Shown here piece after piece: positions 1 to 7,856 of a stretch of DNA of 64,000 bases (positions are counted from its first letter, which is position 1; the number at the start of each line of letters is the position of its first letter). The DNA lies in assembly GCF_039531695.1 (NCBI RefSeq), contig NZ_BAAAQN010000016.1, positions 62,001 to 126,000 of the forward strand, read 5' to 3'. The notes under the pieces were generated by a model. The model was not told the DNA's origin. It was given only the letters and a program-made list of their open reading frames with translations, and did no database searches. The translations under genes and the position numbers were made by a program. This DNA comes from Catenulispora yoronensis. Lineage in GTDB: Bacteria > Actinomycetota > Actinomycetes > Streptomycetales > Catenulisporaceae.

Positions 1-855
1 ATCTCCCCGCTCCTGGAAGCCGCGACCCTGCTGTACGGCGGCGCCTTCGTCGCCGAACGCTACGCCGCCGTCGGCGAGTTCATCAGCAAACACCCCGACG
101 CCGACCTCGACCCGACCGTCGCCGCCATTATCCTGGCCGGCGCCGCCCCGACCGCCGCAGACCTGTTCCGCGACCGCGAGCGCCTGGAACAACTCGGCGC
201 CGAAGGACTCGGCATCTTGGAGGACTGTGATGCCCTGCTCACCCCGACCACGACCGGCCACCCCACGATCGCCGAGGTGGCCGCCGACCCGGTCGGCGCG
301 AACAGCCGTCTGGGCCGCTACACGAACTATGCGAACCTCTTCGGCCTCGCGGCGCTCGCCGTCCCGGCCGGGCTCGTCGACGGCCTGCCCTTCGGCATCA
401 TGTTCACCGGCGCCCCGCACTCCGACCAGGCCCTGGCCGACCTCGCCGCACGCTTCGCCGCACCGCCGGTGCACGTCGCGGTCTTCGGAGCGCACCTGCG
501 CGGTCAGCCGCTCAACCGGCACCTGACAGGGCTCGGCGGCGTCTTCGCCGAGGACGTCCACACCACGCCGGAGTACCGGCTGTTCGCGCTGCGGACCGTC
601 CCGGCCAAACCCGGCCTGGTCCGGACCGCCACCACACAGGGCACCTCGATCGTCGGCGAGCTGTGGACGCTGCCCGCCGCCGGATTCGCCGAACTCGTCG
701 CCTCCCTGCCGCGCCCGATGGCGATCGGCCCGGTGGCGCTCGCCGACGGCCGCACGGTTCCGGGCTTCCTGTGCGAACCATCAGCCCTCGACGACGCCCA
801 GGACATCACCGCGGCGGGCGGCTGGCGCGCCCATCTGGCCGACGCGCCAAAATGA
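1..855 (+). CDS. atzF: Allophanate hydrolase, C-terminal part (5' end outside window)
   Basis: The frame is open from the first base and ends at TGA 853-855, so only about 284 C-terminal residues are present. The first ~160 residues match the end of an amidase-signature domain (DALLTPTT, then a Gly/Ala-rich SRLGRYTNYANLFGLAA segment). The rest matches the separate C-terminal domain of allophanate hydrolases: LxGLGGxF, the YRLFALRT stretch, PxKPGLVR and a final GGWRAHLA. In the family, the amidase domain hydrolyses allophanate to ammonium and CO2 in the ATP-dependent urea pathway, and the C-terminal domain acts on the intermediate. The stop overlaps the start of the next gene (ATGA), so the two are translationally coupled. 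The Ser-cisSer-Lys triad lies outside the window. Confidence 0.85.
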   Translation: MSPLLEAATLLYGGAFVAERYAAVGEFISKHPDADLDPTVAAIILAGAAPTAADLFRDRERLEQLGAEGLGILEDCDALLTPTTTGHPTIAEVAADPVGANSRLGRYTNYANLFGLAALAVPAGLVDGLPFGIMFTGAPHSDQALADLAARFAAPPVHVAVFGAHLRGQPLNRHLTGLGGVFAEDVHTTPEYRLFALRTVPAKPGLVRTATTQGTSIVGELWTLPAAGFAELVASLPRPMAIGPVALADGRTVPGFLCEPSALDDAQDITAAGGWRAHLADAPK

Positions 856-1526
856 CCACTGTGGAGAAGACGTCACGCGCGGGCCGCCCGCGCGCTGTCC
901 CGGACCCCGCCCCGCAGCTGCCGCCGCGCGAACAGATCCTCCTCGCCGCCGCCGGACTGTTCGTGGAGCAGGGCTTCGGCAGCACCTCGACGCGCGCCAT
1001 CGCCGACGCCGTCGGCATCCGGCAGGCGTCGCTGTACTACCACTTCGCAGGAAAGGACGACATCCTCGCCGAACTGCTGGACCGCTCGGTACGCCCCAGC
1101 GCCGAGCTGGCCCGCCGCCTGGAGGAGCGGGCCGGTGCGGACCCCGCAGCCGCCGCCGCGTCGCTCTACGCGCTCGCCGTGACGGATACGCAGCTGCTGG
1201 CCCACGCCCCGCACAACATCGGAAGCCTTTATCTGCTCCCTGAAGTAGGGGATGCGCGCTTCGACGACTTCCGGGCCCTGCGCCACGAACTCCAAGCGGT
1301 CTACGGGCGGCTGGGGGCCAAAGCCGGGCACCTGGCGGCGGACGCGGTCCCGGAATCGGTACTCGGAGCACTGCTGATTCAGGTCGTGGAAGTGGTCATT
1401 CCGCTGCGTCGGTTGGGTGGCGCGGCGGTCGAGCCGGCAGTCGTGGCGGCGGCGACACTGCGGATGGCCGGGCTCGGTCCGGCCGAGATCGAAGCCGCGT
1501 CGTCACACGCCGCGGAACTGGCGTGA
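852..1526 (+). CDS. TetR-family transcriptional regulator
   Basis: Predicted 224-residue cytoplasmic DNA-binding protein. An N-terminal TetR helix-turn-helix spans about residues 25-75: REQILLAAAGLF, then TRAIADAVGIRQASLYYHF, the classic recognition helix followed by the YYHF turn. The C-terminal part is a helical ligand domain of ordinary length with no recognisable signature. I chose ATG 852 because it overlaps the upstream stop as ATGA and places the DNA-binding domain near the N-terminus; the frame stays open further upstream but only over the allophanate hydrolase gene. Coupling to that gene suggests it controls urea/allophanate or related nitrogen use. The effector is unknown. Confidence 0.85.
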   Translation: MTTVEKTSRAGRPRAVPDPAPQLPPREQILLAAAGLFVEQGFGSTSTRAIADAVGIRQASLYYHFAGKDDILAELLDRSVRPSAELARRLEERAGADPAAAAASLYALAVTDTQLLAHAPHNIGSLYLLPEVGDARFDDFRALRHELQAVYGRLGAKAGHLAADAVPESVLGALLIQVVEVVIPLRRLGGAAVEPAVVAAATLRMAGLGPAEIEAASSHAAELA

Positions 1527-1598
1527 TGTGCGTTTGACACCGCACGGCGCGAAGCAGATCCTACCGATGTCATCGGCATCTCATGGGGGGCTCCTTAC
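1527..1598 (+). promoter_or_regulatory. Leader of the secreted cell-wall-binding protein gene
   Basis: A TTGACA -35-like hexamer lies at 1534-1539. A convincing -10 element is not obvious; GATCCT at 1557-1562, after a 17-bp spacer, is a weak match. A run of six G at 1585-1590 lies eight bases before the TTG at 1599 and acts as the probable ribosome-binding site, which supports that start. Confidence 0.35.
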
Positions 1599-4226
1599 TT
1601 GCCTACTTTCTTTGTCGCGTCACAGGGCGTGTCCGCACGCCGCCGCGTCGCACTCATGGCCGTCTCGGCGCTCGCTTCCGGAACCGCAGTGCCCTTCGTG
1701 GCGTCGAGCGCCCACGCGGACACGGTCGCCGCGACGGTGTTCGTCGGATCGACGAGCGGTGCCACCTGCAACGACACCGCCGCCGGAGCGGGGACCTCGG
1801 CGATCCCGTTCTGCACGATCCAGGTGGCTCTGGATTCGGCGCTGACCGGGCCGGGGACCACGGTGCTCGTCGCGCACGACTACTTCGACGGTCAGGTGAA
1901 GGTGTCGAAGTCGGGGACGCCCGGCCACCCGATCATCCTGCGTTCCGCGTCGCTGGCCCAAGGCACTCGGGCTGTGCTCCAGGGTTCGTTCCTGGTCAGC
2001 GGCGCGCACGACGTCACCATCGACGGGTTCGACGTCGACGCGGACCAGACCGGGGTCGACATCGAGGGCTCCTCGGACGTCGCGGTGACCCGCACCCTGC
2101 TGTTCGGCACCGGCGATCCGGACGTCGCGGCCGTCGGCGTCAAGGCCGCCGCGGGCTCGTCCGACGTCACGGTCAGTGACGACGTCATCAGGTACTTCGG
2201 CAGCGGCGGCGTGGTGGCCGACTCGGTGTCGGGCCTGAACGTCGTCAACAACACCATCACGCAGAACACCCTGTCCGACTTCACGGCGAGCACCATCAAC
2301 GTCACCGGGACGTCCGACGCGGTCGCCGTCCGCAACAACATCCTCGACGCGGCGCCGGCGGTGCCGGCCGGGTCCGCCGTCGACTACAACGTGATCACGA
2401 CTGGCACCGTCGGTCCGCACGACATCAAGGGCGACGGGCAGATCGGCGACGGCTTCACGCCGAGCGACGCCTCGCCCGCGATCGACTCCGCCGACGCGGC
2501 CGCGCCCGGCGTGCCCGAGACCGACATCTTCGGAAACGCAGCCGTCGACGACCCGCTCGTCGCCAACACCGGCACCGGTTCGGGCATCCGCGACCGGGGC
2601 GCCCGCGAGCGGACCCACGGCGAGACGCGGTACACCCTCGCCCTGACCCCGGCCTCCGGCGACGCGCCGCTCACGGTCCAGGCCGCCGTGACCGAGCACC
2701 TCGGATGGGGTCAGACCTCGCGCGCGGCCTCCTACGCGTTCAACTTCATCGGGCTCGACCAGCCGGCCACGGCCAGCCCGACAGCTCAGTACACGTACAC
2801 GAGCCCCGAGTTCGACCGCACTGTGGGCGTCACGATCTACGACAGCGCGCACAACATCATCGGTACCGCGAGCGCTGTCGCCAAGGTGGGCCAGAAGGTC
2901 GTCGCGACGCTCACTGTCCAGGCCTCGGGCCTCGACGTCAACGCCACGGGCACCATCTCCGACGCGACCGCCGACGACTGGACCATCAATTTCGGCGACG
3001 GCTACGTGGCGCAGTACTCGCGGATGATCCCGCAGGCCACGGCGAGCCACACCTACGCCCACGCGGGCAGCTACACGATCACGCTGACCGCCCCCGGGCT
3101 GGTGCCGGACGACGTCGCGACGGTCATCAAGCACATCACGGTCGCCGCGCCGCCTCCGCCGCCGTCGGCCGTCGACACGACCCCGGTCGTCCACCGCATC
3201 GCCGGCGACGACCGCTACGCGACCTCCATCGCCGCCTCCCAGGCCCGCTGGAGCGCCCCGGCCGGGCTCGACGGCGCCCCGGCGAACGACCAGGCGCAGG
3301 CCGTCGTCCTGGCCCGCGGCGACGCCTTCCCCGACGCGCTCGCCGGGGTCCCGCTGGCCAGCTATAAGCATGGTCCGCTGCTGCTCACCGACCCGACGGC
3401 GCTGAGCCGCGCCACGCTCGACGAGATCCGCCGCGTCCTGCCCGCCGACGGCAAGCACACGATCTACATCCTCGGCGGCCGGAACGCGGTGTCGCCCCAG
3501 ATCGAGGCGCAGCTGCGCGGGCTCGGCTACCTGACCGTCCGCTACGGCGGCAACGACCGCTACGGCACCGCGGTGCAGATCGCGCACCTCGGCCTCAACG
3601 ACCCGGAGCACCTCATCGTCGCCACCGGCGAGGACTTCGCCGACGCGCTCGCCGCCGGGCCGTTCGCCTCCAACAGCGCCGAGGTCGTGGACGGCAAGCC
3701 GGCCGCGATCCTGTTGTCCGGCAAGGCGAACGGGAACGACGCCATCACCGACCCGGCGACCGCCGCGTACATCGACGCCAAGGTCCGGACCAACGGCGGC
3801 GTCGACCGGTGCGTCAACGTCAACCTCATCACCGCCGTCGGCGGCCCGGCCCTGCGCGCCTTCATCGCCCTGGAGCACTCGGGGAACAAGGACGCCTGCG
3901 TGGACGGGATCGTCGGCAACGACCGGTACGAGACCTCCGCCCGGCTGGCCGCCCAGTGGGGACCGCCCGAGCACCCCGGCGTCGCGGTCGGCACGAACTT
4001 CCCCGACGCGCTCAGCGGCGGTGCCTACGAGGCGAGCATCGGCCAGCCGCTGCTGCTCACCGAGCAGGCGTCGCTGTCGATGTGGACGACGAAGGTGCTG
4101 GCTTCGATGTTCCCCGCCTACCAGGACACCCGCACGCGCTCCGTCGTGGTCTTCGGCGGTCCGTCGGCGGTGAGCGACGAGGTGGAGAAGCAGATCGCCT
4201 CCGCCGCGCACGGCGTCGTCCGATAA
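1599..4226 (+). CDS. Secreted protein with beta-helix, PKD and three cell-wall-binding repeat 2 domains
   Basis: Predicted 875-residue exported surface protein. It has an N-terminal signal peptide (basic SARRR, hydrophobic core, AHA-DT cleavage-like site at about residue 41). Residues ~125-310 are a right-handed beta-helix-like region rich in D/N/V turns. Two PKD-like beta-sandwiches follow (~345-520); the second has the FGDG and HTYAHAGSYTITLT signatures. Three tandem cell-wall-binding repeat 2 modules (~530-875) each begin with R-x-x-G-x-[DN]-R-Y and contain FPDALAG- or FADALA-type motifs. In other actinobacteria and firmicutes such modules hold proteins non-covalently on the wall. No catalytic site is evident, so a binding or carbohydrate-active role is possible. 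Start is TTG 1599; GTG 1629 in the same frame is an alternative. It ends at a convergent hairpin. Confidence 0.8.
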   Translation: MPTFFVASQGVSARRRVALMAVSALASGTAVPFVASSAHADTVAATVFVGSTSGATCNDTAAGAGTSAIPFCTIQVALDSALTGPGTTVLVAHDYFDGQVKVSKSGTPGHPIILRSASLAQGTRAVLQGSFLVSGAHDVTIDGFDVDADQTGVDIEGSSDVAVTRTLLFGTGDPDVAAVGVKAAAGSSDVTVSDDVIRYFGSGGVVADSVSGLNVVNNTITQNTLSDFTASTINVTGTSDAVAVRNNILDAAPAVPAGSAVDYNVITTGTVGPHDIKGDGQIGDGFTPSDASPAIDSADAAAPGVPETDIFGNAAVDDPLVANTGTGSGIRDRGARERTHGETRYTLALTPASGDAPLTVQAAVTEHLGWGQTSRAASYAFNFIGLDQPATASPTAQYTYTSPEFDRTVGVTIYDSAHNIIGTASAVAKVGQKVVATLTVQASGLDVNATGTISDATADDWTINFGDGYVAQYSRMIPQATASHTYAHAGSYTITLTAPGLVPDDVATVIKHITVAAPPPPPSAVDTTPVVHRIAGDDRYATSIAASQARWSAPAGLDGAPANDQAQAVVLARGDAFPDALAGVPLASYKHGPLLLTDPTALSRATLDEIRRVLPADGKHTIYILGGRNAVSPQIEAQLRGLGYLTVRYGGNDRYGTAVQIAHLGLNDPEHLIVATGEDFADALAAGPFASNSAEVVDGKPAAILLSGKANGNDAITDPATAAYIDAKVRTNGGVDRCVNVNLITAVGGPALRAFIALEHSGNKDACVDGIVGNDRYETSARLAAQWGPPEHPGVAVGTNFPDALSGGAYEASIGQPLLLTEQASLSMWTTKVLASMFPAYQDTRTRSVVVFGGPSAVSDEVEKQIASAAHGVVR

Positions 4227-4236
4227 GGCCGAGGGT

Positions 4237-4278
4237 GCTGAGGGCTGAGGGCTGAGGGCTGAGGGCTGAGGGCTGAGG
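4237..4278. repeat. Six perfect tandem GCTGAGG heptamers
   Basis: Six exact head-to-tail copies of GCTGAGG followed by a partial copy lie directly after the stop of the cell-wall-binding protein gene. This is a small minisatellite of the kind seen at several gene ends in this window. Confidence 0.95.
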
Positions 4279-4282
4279 GCTG

Positions 4283-4313
4283 GAGGCCGAGGGAGCGTCA
4301 TCCCCTCGGCCTC
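4283..4313. terminator. Bidirectional hairpin between convergent genes
   Basis: A perfect 11-bp inverted repeat (GAGGCCGAGGG / CCCTCGGCCTC) with a 9-nt loop sits between the convergent genes ending at 4226 and 4374. There is no U-tract, as is usual for actinobacterial terminators. It probably terminates transcription from both sides. Confidence 0.7.
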
Positions 4314-4373
4314 AGCAGCGCCGCCGGCTGAGTGGTCGTCGCGGGGGAGTCGGCGTAGGCGGGGAGCTGGGCC

Positions 4374-5516
4374 CTATGAGCGGTGCACGACAGGGCTCCC
4401 CGGCCCCGGCGGCAGCGCCTGGCGCAGCCGGGAGACGAAGTACGCGATATCAGTGTGCTGTCCCGCCGCGAAGACGTAGAAGTCCGGTCGGGCCAGGAGC
4501 GCCTGACAGCGGTGCCGGGCGAACCACTGCTCGTAGCCGCCGTCGAGATCCCGGACGGGGCCCGCGTCGGACAGGTCGGCGACCACGCCTCCGATCCGTC
4601 GGAACCAGGCCAGGTCGTCCTCGCTCAGGAGCTCTCCGGGATCCCCGGCGCGGCTGATCAGCTGCCAACCGCCGCCGAGCACGTCGTCGAACAGGCCGCT
4701 GCGGTCGCCGACCCGGATCCGGCCCTGCGGCGCCAGGCCGCCTTCGGCACCGTTCTCGTCGAGGACCATCCGGACCTGGCCGGCACGCTCGGGTCCGTAG
4801 CTGTCGAGCACGAACGGCGTCGTCAGGCCGCGGTGGACCAGCGCCAGCCGCCAGGTCAGGGCTCGAGCGTCGCGCAGTCCCGCGCAGAGCCCCAGTCCGA
4901 ACAAGGGCGATGCGAGGCGGGCCGCGTCGCCGGCGAGGAAGACGTTCCCGTCCCGCCAGATGTTCGCGCAGCTTGCCCGGAAGCCCAAGTCGGAGCGGAC
5001 GGCGCTCTCGGCCCCGTCGGCACCGATCAGCCAGCGCGCGCGAATCGGGGCGACCCGCGTCGGATCGTCGGTGGCGGTCGCCAGGACCGACACCGCATGG
5101 CCGGTCTGCGTCAGGGACAGGAAGGTCCAGCCCCGATGGACGGTGACGCCCGGCGTCGCGGCGGCGAGGTCTTCGAGGGCTGCTTCCAGATCCGCCTGAT
5201 GGAAGCTGTTGGCGGTGGCCCACCCCGCCTGGGCGGCGCGTCCCCAATCGACCGCTTGCAGGATGCGCATTGCTTCATGATCGACGGTGCAGGCGTGCGG
5301 CGCCGGGTAGCGCCGGGCCCGGCGCTCGACGACCGCCACCCGCAAGCCGGCCTGGCCGAGGAGGACGGCGGTCAGCAGGCCGACGGGACCGCCGCCGACG
5401 ACGACGCAGTCGACGTCCGGAGGGATGGTCCGCGGACGGGGAGGCGGTGGCGTCGCCTTCGAGTCCGAACGGGGCCGCATCGCGGCGGGAACGGCCCGGT
5501 GCAGCCGCGCGGTCAT
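4374..5516 (-). CDS. FAD-dependent aromatic hydroxylase (MhpA/PheA group), internally shortened
   Basis: Predicted 380-residue flavoprotein of the group A aromatic hydroxylases, which normally use NAD(P)H and O2 to hydroxylate phenolic substrates. Visible motifs are the Rossmann GGGPVGLL (41-48), the second FAD motif GADGAES (165-171) and the GDAA motif (196-199) followed by RDA (215-217). Relatives are about 500-550 residues. Here only ~15 residues separate GADGAES from the IWRDGNVFLAGDAA block, where roughly 110 are usual, and the stretch between residues ~88 and ~108 is also short. The substrate-binding beta-sheet region is therefore largely missing, and the usual GDAAH reads GDAAR. Start ATG 5516 has a good GGGAGGA site. 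It is the last gene of the aromatic cluster and may be a decayed or repurposed enzyme. Confidence 0.7.
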   Translation of the reverse strand: MTARLHRAVPAAMRPRSDSKATPPPPRPRTIPPDVDCVVVGGGPVGLLTAVLLGQAGLRVAVVERRARRYPAPHACTVDHEAMRILQAVDWGRAAQAGWATANSFHQADLEAALEDLAAATPGVTVHRGWTFLSLTQTGHAVSVLATATDDPTRVAPIRARWLIGADGAESAVRSDLGFRASCANIWRDGNVFLAGDAARLASPLFGLGLCAGLRDARALTWRLALVHRGLTTPFVLDSYGPERAGQVRMVLDENGAEGGLAPQGRIRVGDRSGLFDDVLGGGWQLISRAGDPGELLSEDDLAWFRRIGGVVADLSDAGPVRDLDGGYEQWFARHRCQALLARPDFYVFAAGQHTDIAYFVSRLRQALPPGPGSPVVHRS

Positions 5517-5592
5517 GAAGTCCTCCCGGGGTGGCGATGGTCGTCGGCGGTGCCGCGGTCCCGCACGACCTCGCCGTTCCGGTGGCGGCGCT

Positions 5593-6351
5593 TCAGGCGG
5601 TGCTGGTGCTGGAACTGGGATTGGTGCTGATGCTGGTGCTGGGATTGGCGCTGGTGCCGGGATTGGTACCAGGGCTGATGCTGAAGGAGGAATCGGCCAG
5701 AATCGCCTGCGTGCGGTCGACGTGCGCCTCGAAAAGCGCCACGCCGTGGTCCGCCTCGTGCGCGAGGGCCGCGTCCAGCAGGCCCTTGTGCTCGCCGGCC
5801 ACGTCGCGGTGGGTCTCCCGGGTTCCGGGTCCGGACCAGGCCCGGTACAGTTCGGCGGCGTCGGAGAGCCGGACGCAGATGTCGAGCAGCACCGGGTTGT
5901 CGCAGGCCTCGATCAGCTTGTGGTGGAAGATCAGGTGCGCCCGGGCCCACTCCTCGTTGCGGGTGCTCGGATCGCCGTCGAGATAGATGGGCAGGCTGGC
6001 CATGCGGTGGTGGGCGGCGAGGACCTCGGACTCCCAGGTGACGTCGCCCCGCTCGATCGACAGCCGCAGCGCGGCGCCTTCGTTGATCTTGCGGGTGGCG
6101 GTGAGGTCGGCCAGCTCGCGCAGCGACAGGGGGGTGACGTGGAAGCCGCGGTTGCGCTCGACGCGGACCAGGCCCTGGGCGGCGAGCAGGCCGAAGGCTT
6201 CCCGGACCACGCCCAGGCTGACCTCCAGCCGCTGGGCGAGCTCGGCCGGCTTGAGCCGCTCGCCGGGGGCGACCCGGCCGTTGAGGATCGACGAGCGCAA
6301 CTGCTCGTAGACACTCTCGACAAGACTCTCACTGCCAGCTCTCTTCGCCAC
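5593..6351 (-). CDS. GntR-family regulator, FCD subfamily
   Basis: Predicted 252-residue cytoplasmic repressor or activator. Residues ~8-75 form the GntR winged helix: YEQLRSSILNG, then LAQRLEVSLGVVREAFGLLAAQGLV and the wing. Residues ~85-215 are an all-helical FCD ligand domain with metal-site histidines (FHHKLI, EHKGLL, HVDRT). Such domains usually sense small organic acids or aromatic intermediates. The last ~30 residues are a low-complexity Ser/Thr/Asn/Pro/Gly tail encoded by a DNA repeat and are not part of the normal family. It lies inside the aromatic cluster, 59 bp after the amidohydrolase, and has its own AT-rich promoter region containing an inverted repeat that also occurs in front of the first cluster gene. 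Local regulation is therefore likely. Confidence 0.88.
   Translation of the reverse strand: MAKRAGSESLVESVYEQLRSSILNGRVAPGERLKPAELAQRLEVSLGVVREAFGLLAAQGLVRVERNRGFHVTPLSLRELADLTATRKINEGAALRLSIERGDVTWESEVLAAHHRMASLPIYLDGDPSTRNEEWARAHLIFHHKLIEACDNPVLLDICVRLSDAAELYRAWSGPGTRETHRDVAGEHKGLLDAALAHEADHGVALFEAHVDRTQAILADSSFSISPGTNPGTSANPSTSISTNPSSSTSTA
5599..5682. repeat. Imperfect GGTGCT/GGGATT repeat encoding the regulator's tail
   Basis: A degenerate 6-bp-phased repeat (GGTGCT, GGGATT and variants on the plus strand) encodes the Ser/Thr/Asn-rich C-terminal tail of the GntR protein. It looks like a microsatellite expansion into the 3' end of the gene. Confidence 0.75.
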
Positions 6352-6357
6352 ACTGCA

Positions 6358-6385
6358 ATTCTAACACTTGTATCGAAAATCGATT
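6358..6385 (-). promoter_or_regulatory. GntR gene promoter with inverted-repeat operator candidate
   Basis: On the minus strand TAGAAT, a perfect TANNNT -10, occupies 6363-6358, only six bases before ATG 6351. This suggests a leaderless or nearly leaderless transcript. Just upstream, 6372-6384 is the inverted repeat ATCGA-AAA-TCGAT. The 11-mer GAAAATCGATT at 6375-6385 recurs at 12924-12934. The position over the promoter fits autoregulation by the GntR protein. Confidence 0.55.
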
Positions 6386-6410
6386 AAGAGAAGATAATTG
6401 ACTTTCAAGG

Positions 6411-7856
6411 TCAGGTCACCGACCGCGCGGCGGCCACCCTGCCCTTGATCGCCTCAAGATCGTCCCGGCTGTGGAAGCGGCCCGCCCGCAGCACGCCGCG
6501 GATGTCGTGCAGATGGTCGGTGCGCTCCAGCGGATTCGCCCCCAACAGGACGAGGTCGGCCGCCTTGCCCGGCTCGACGGCGCCCCGGGTGTCGCCCGCG
6601 TCCAGGAACGCGGCCGCGTCCGAGGTGACCGTCTGCAACACGCGCAGCGGCGACAACCCCGCCTTGGCCAGCTGGTCGAACTCCTGGTGCAGGGCGAAGC
6701 CGGGCACCTCCCAGCCGGCGCCGCACGAATCGCTGCCGGCCAGGATCTTCACCCCGGCCCGGTCGAACAGGCCGGTGATGCGCATTCGCAGCGCGTACGC
6801 GTCCCGGAACGTGGCCTTCACCGGGGCGGCGAGAGCGGCGAACTTGCCGCTCGCCTCCCGCCACTGGCGCAGCGTCGGCTCCGCGACGTAGCGCAGGTTC
6901 GGGTCGTCGCGATACTCGGGGTCGTCGCTCAGCTCGCTGGTGCGCTCCCTGATGAGGGTCGGCACCTGCCAGGTCCCGTCGGCGACGAACCTGGCCGCCA
7001 GGGCGAGGGCCTTGTCCTCGTCGAAAGTGTCGATCGCGCGGCGCAGGACCTCCACATCGACGTCGCCGGCCATCAGCGACGGGTTGACCACCAGCTTGCG
7101 GATCACGCGCGCCGCGATCTTCTCGGCGAACGGGACCTTGAACGGCGGCGCCTTGAGCCGGGACGGGGCGCTCGCCAGTCGCTCGACGATCTCCACCTCC
7201 GCCGTCGAGCATCCGGCGAGGATCCCGACGCCGGGGCCGAGGTGCTCGATGGACTTCATGCCGCCGCGAGAGGCCGCGACGACGTCGATGCCCGTCGGGA
7301 GGTGCCCCACGATGGGGATCCCCAGCCGTGAAGCCTCGGCCTGCGCGGCGAAGAACACCGGCGGCGTCACGAACCCGACCTTGATGAAGTCCGCTCCGTT
7401 CGCCTTCTGCCGCCGGACGGTCGCGACCGCGGTCTCGGCGGTACCGGCGTTCAGCGGGTTCAGGATCTCGCCGGGCATCAGGAGCAGTTCCGGAGCGTTC
7501 GGCGGGATCGGCAGCGTGCCCGCGCGGCGCTGTTCGAGCAGCTTCGCCGAGCCCGCCATCTGCCGGAAGCCGGTGATTCCGTTGGCCAGCATCAGTTCCA
7601 GAGAGCCGGCGGGGTCCTTCGGGCCGAGCGGGTGCGCGTGCATGTCGAGGTAGCCGGGGACGACGTACTGTCCGGCCGCGTCGACCACTGTGCCGCCGTT
7701 CGTCGTGCCGTCTGCCGTGCCGCCTGCCGTGCCGCCCCCAGTCGGCACGACGGACACGATCCGCTCACCCGCGACGGTGACGTCCATGGCCGGCGCGAGC
7801 GAGCCGTCGCGGGGATCCACGACCGTCACATCGCGCAGCGTGATGGAACCGCTCAT
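6411..7856 (-). CDS. Metal-dependent amidohydrolase (imidazolonepropionase-like)
   Basis: Predicted 481-residue cytoplasmic hydrolase of the amidohydrolase superfamily. The first ~65 residues and the last ~60 form the composite beta-sandwich typical of this group. The TIM barrel begins with the HxH motif (D-M-H-A-H, His73 and His75). Later come a candidate metal-bridging lysine (IKVG), metal histidines in GHLPTG and IEHLG, and the catalytic Asp in AGSDSCG. It ends with the common GAVEPGKAADLVLL strand. A Gly/Thr-rich insertion (residues ~40-57) is low complexity. Start ATG 7856 overlaps the preceding stop as ATGA, so it is coupled to the ACMSD-like gene. It probably opens or cleaves a cyclic or amide intermediate of the aromatic pathway. 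The substrate is unknown. Confidence 0.8.
   Translation of the reverse strand: MSGSITLRDVTVVDPRDGSLAPAMDVTVAGERIVSVVPTGGGTAGGTADGTTNGGTVVDAAGQYVVPGYLDMHAHPLGPKDPAGSLELMLANGITGFRQMAGSAKLLEQRRAGTLPIPPNAPELLLMPGEILNPLNAGTAETAVATVRRQKANGADFIKVGFVTPPVFFAAQAEASRLGIPIVGHLPTGIDVVAASRGGMKSIEHLGPGVGILAGCSTAEVEIVERLASAPSRLKAPPFKVPFAEKIAARVIRKLVVNPSLMAGDVDVEVLRRAIDTFDEDKALALAARFVADGTWQVPTLIRERTSELSDDPEYRDDPNLRYVAEPTLRQWREASGKFAALAAPVKATFRDAYALRMRITGLFDRAGVKILAGSDSCGAGWEVPGFALHQEFDQLAKAGLSPLRVLQTVTSDAAAFLDAGDTRGAVEPGKAADLVLLGANPLERTDHLHDIRGVLRAGRFHSRDDLEAIKGRVAAARSVT

Noticed and set aside
4237..4278. Heptamer array considered as an iteron-type origin
   Set aside because: It lies between convergent gene ends, has no AT-rich neighbour or replication gene, and resembles the other minisatellites here.
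1620..4301. Long open frame on the minus strand opposite the cell-wall-binding protein
   Set aside because: It is antisense to a clearly conserved multi-domain gene, has Arg/Gly/Val-rich composition typical of shadow frames in GC-rich DNA, and no recognisable domain.
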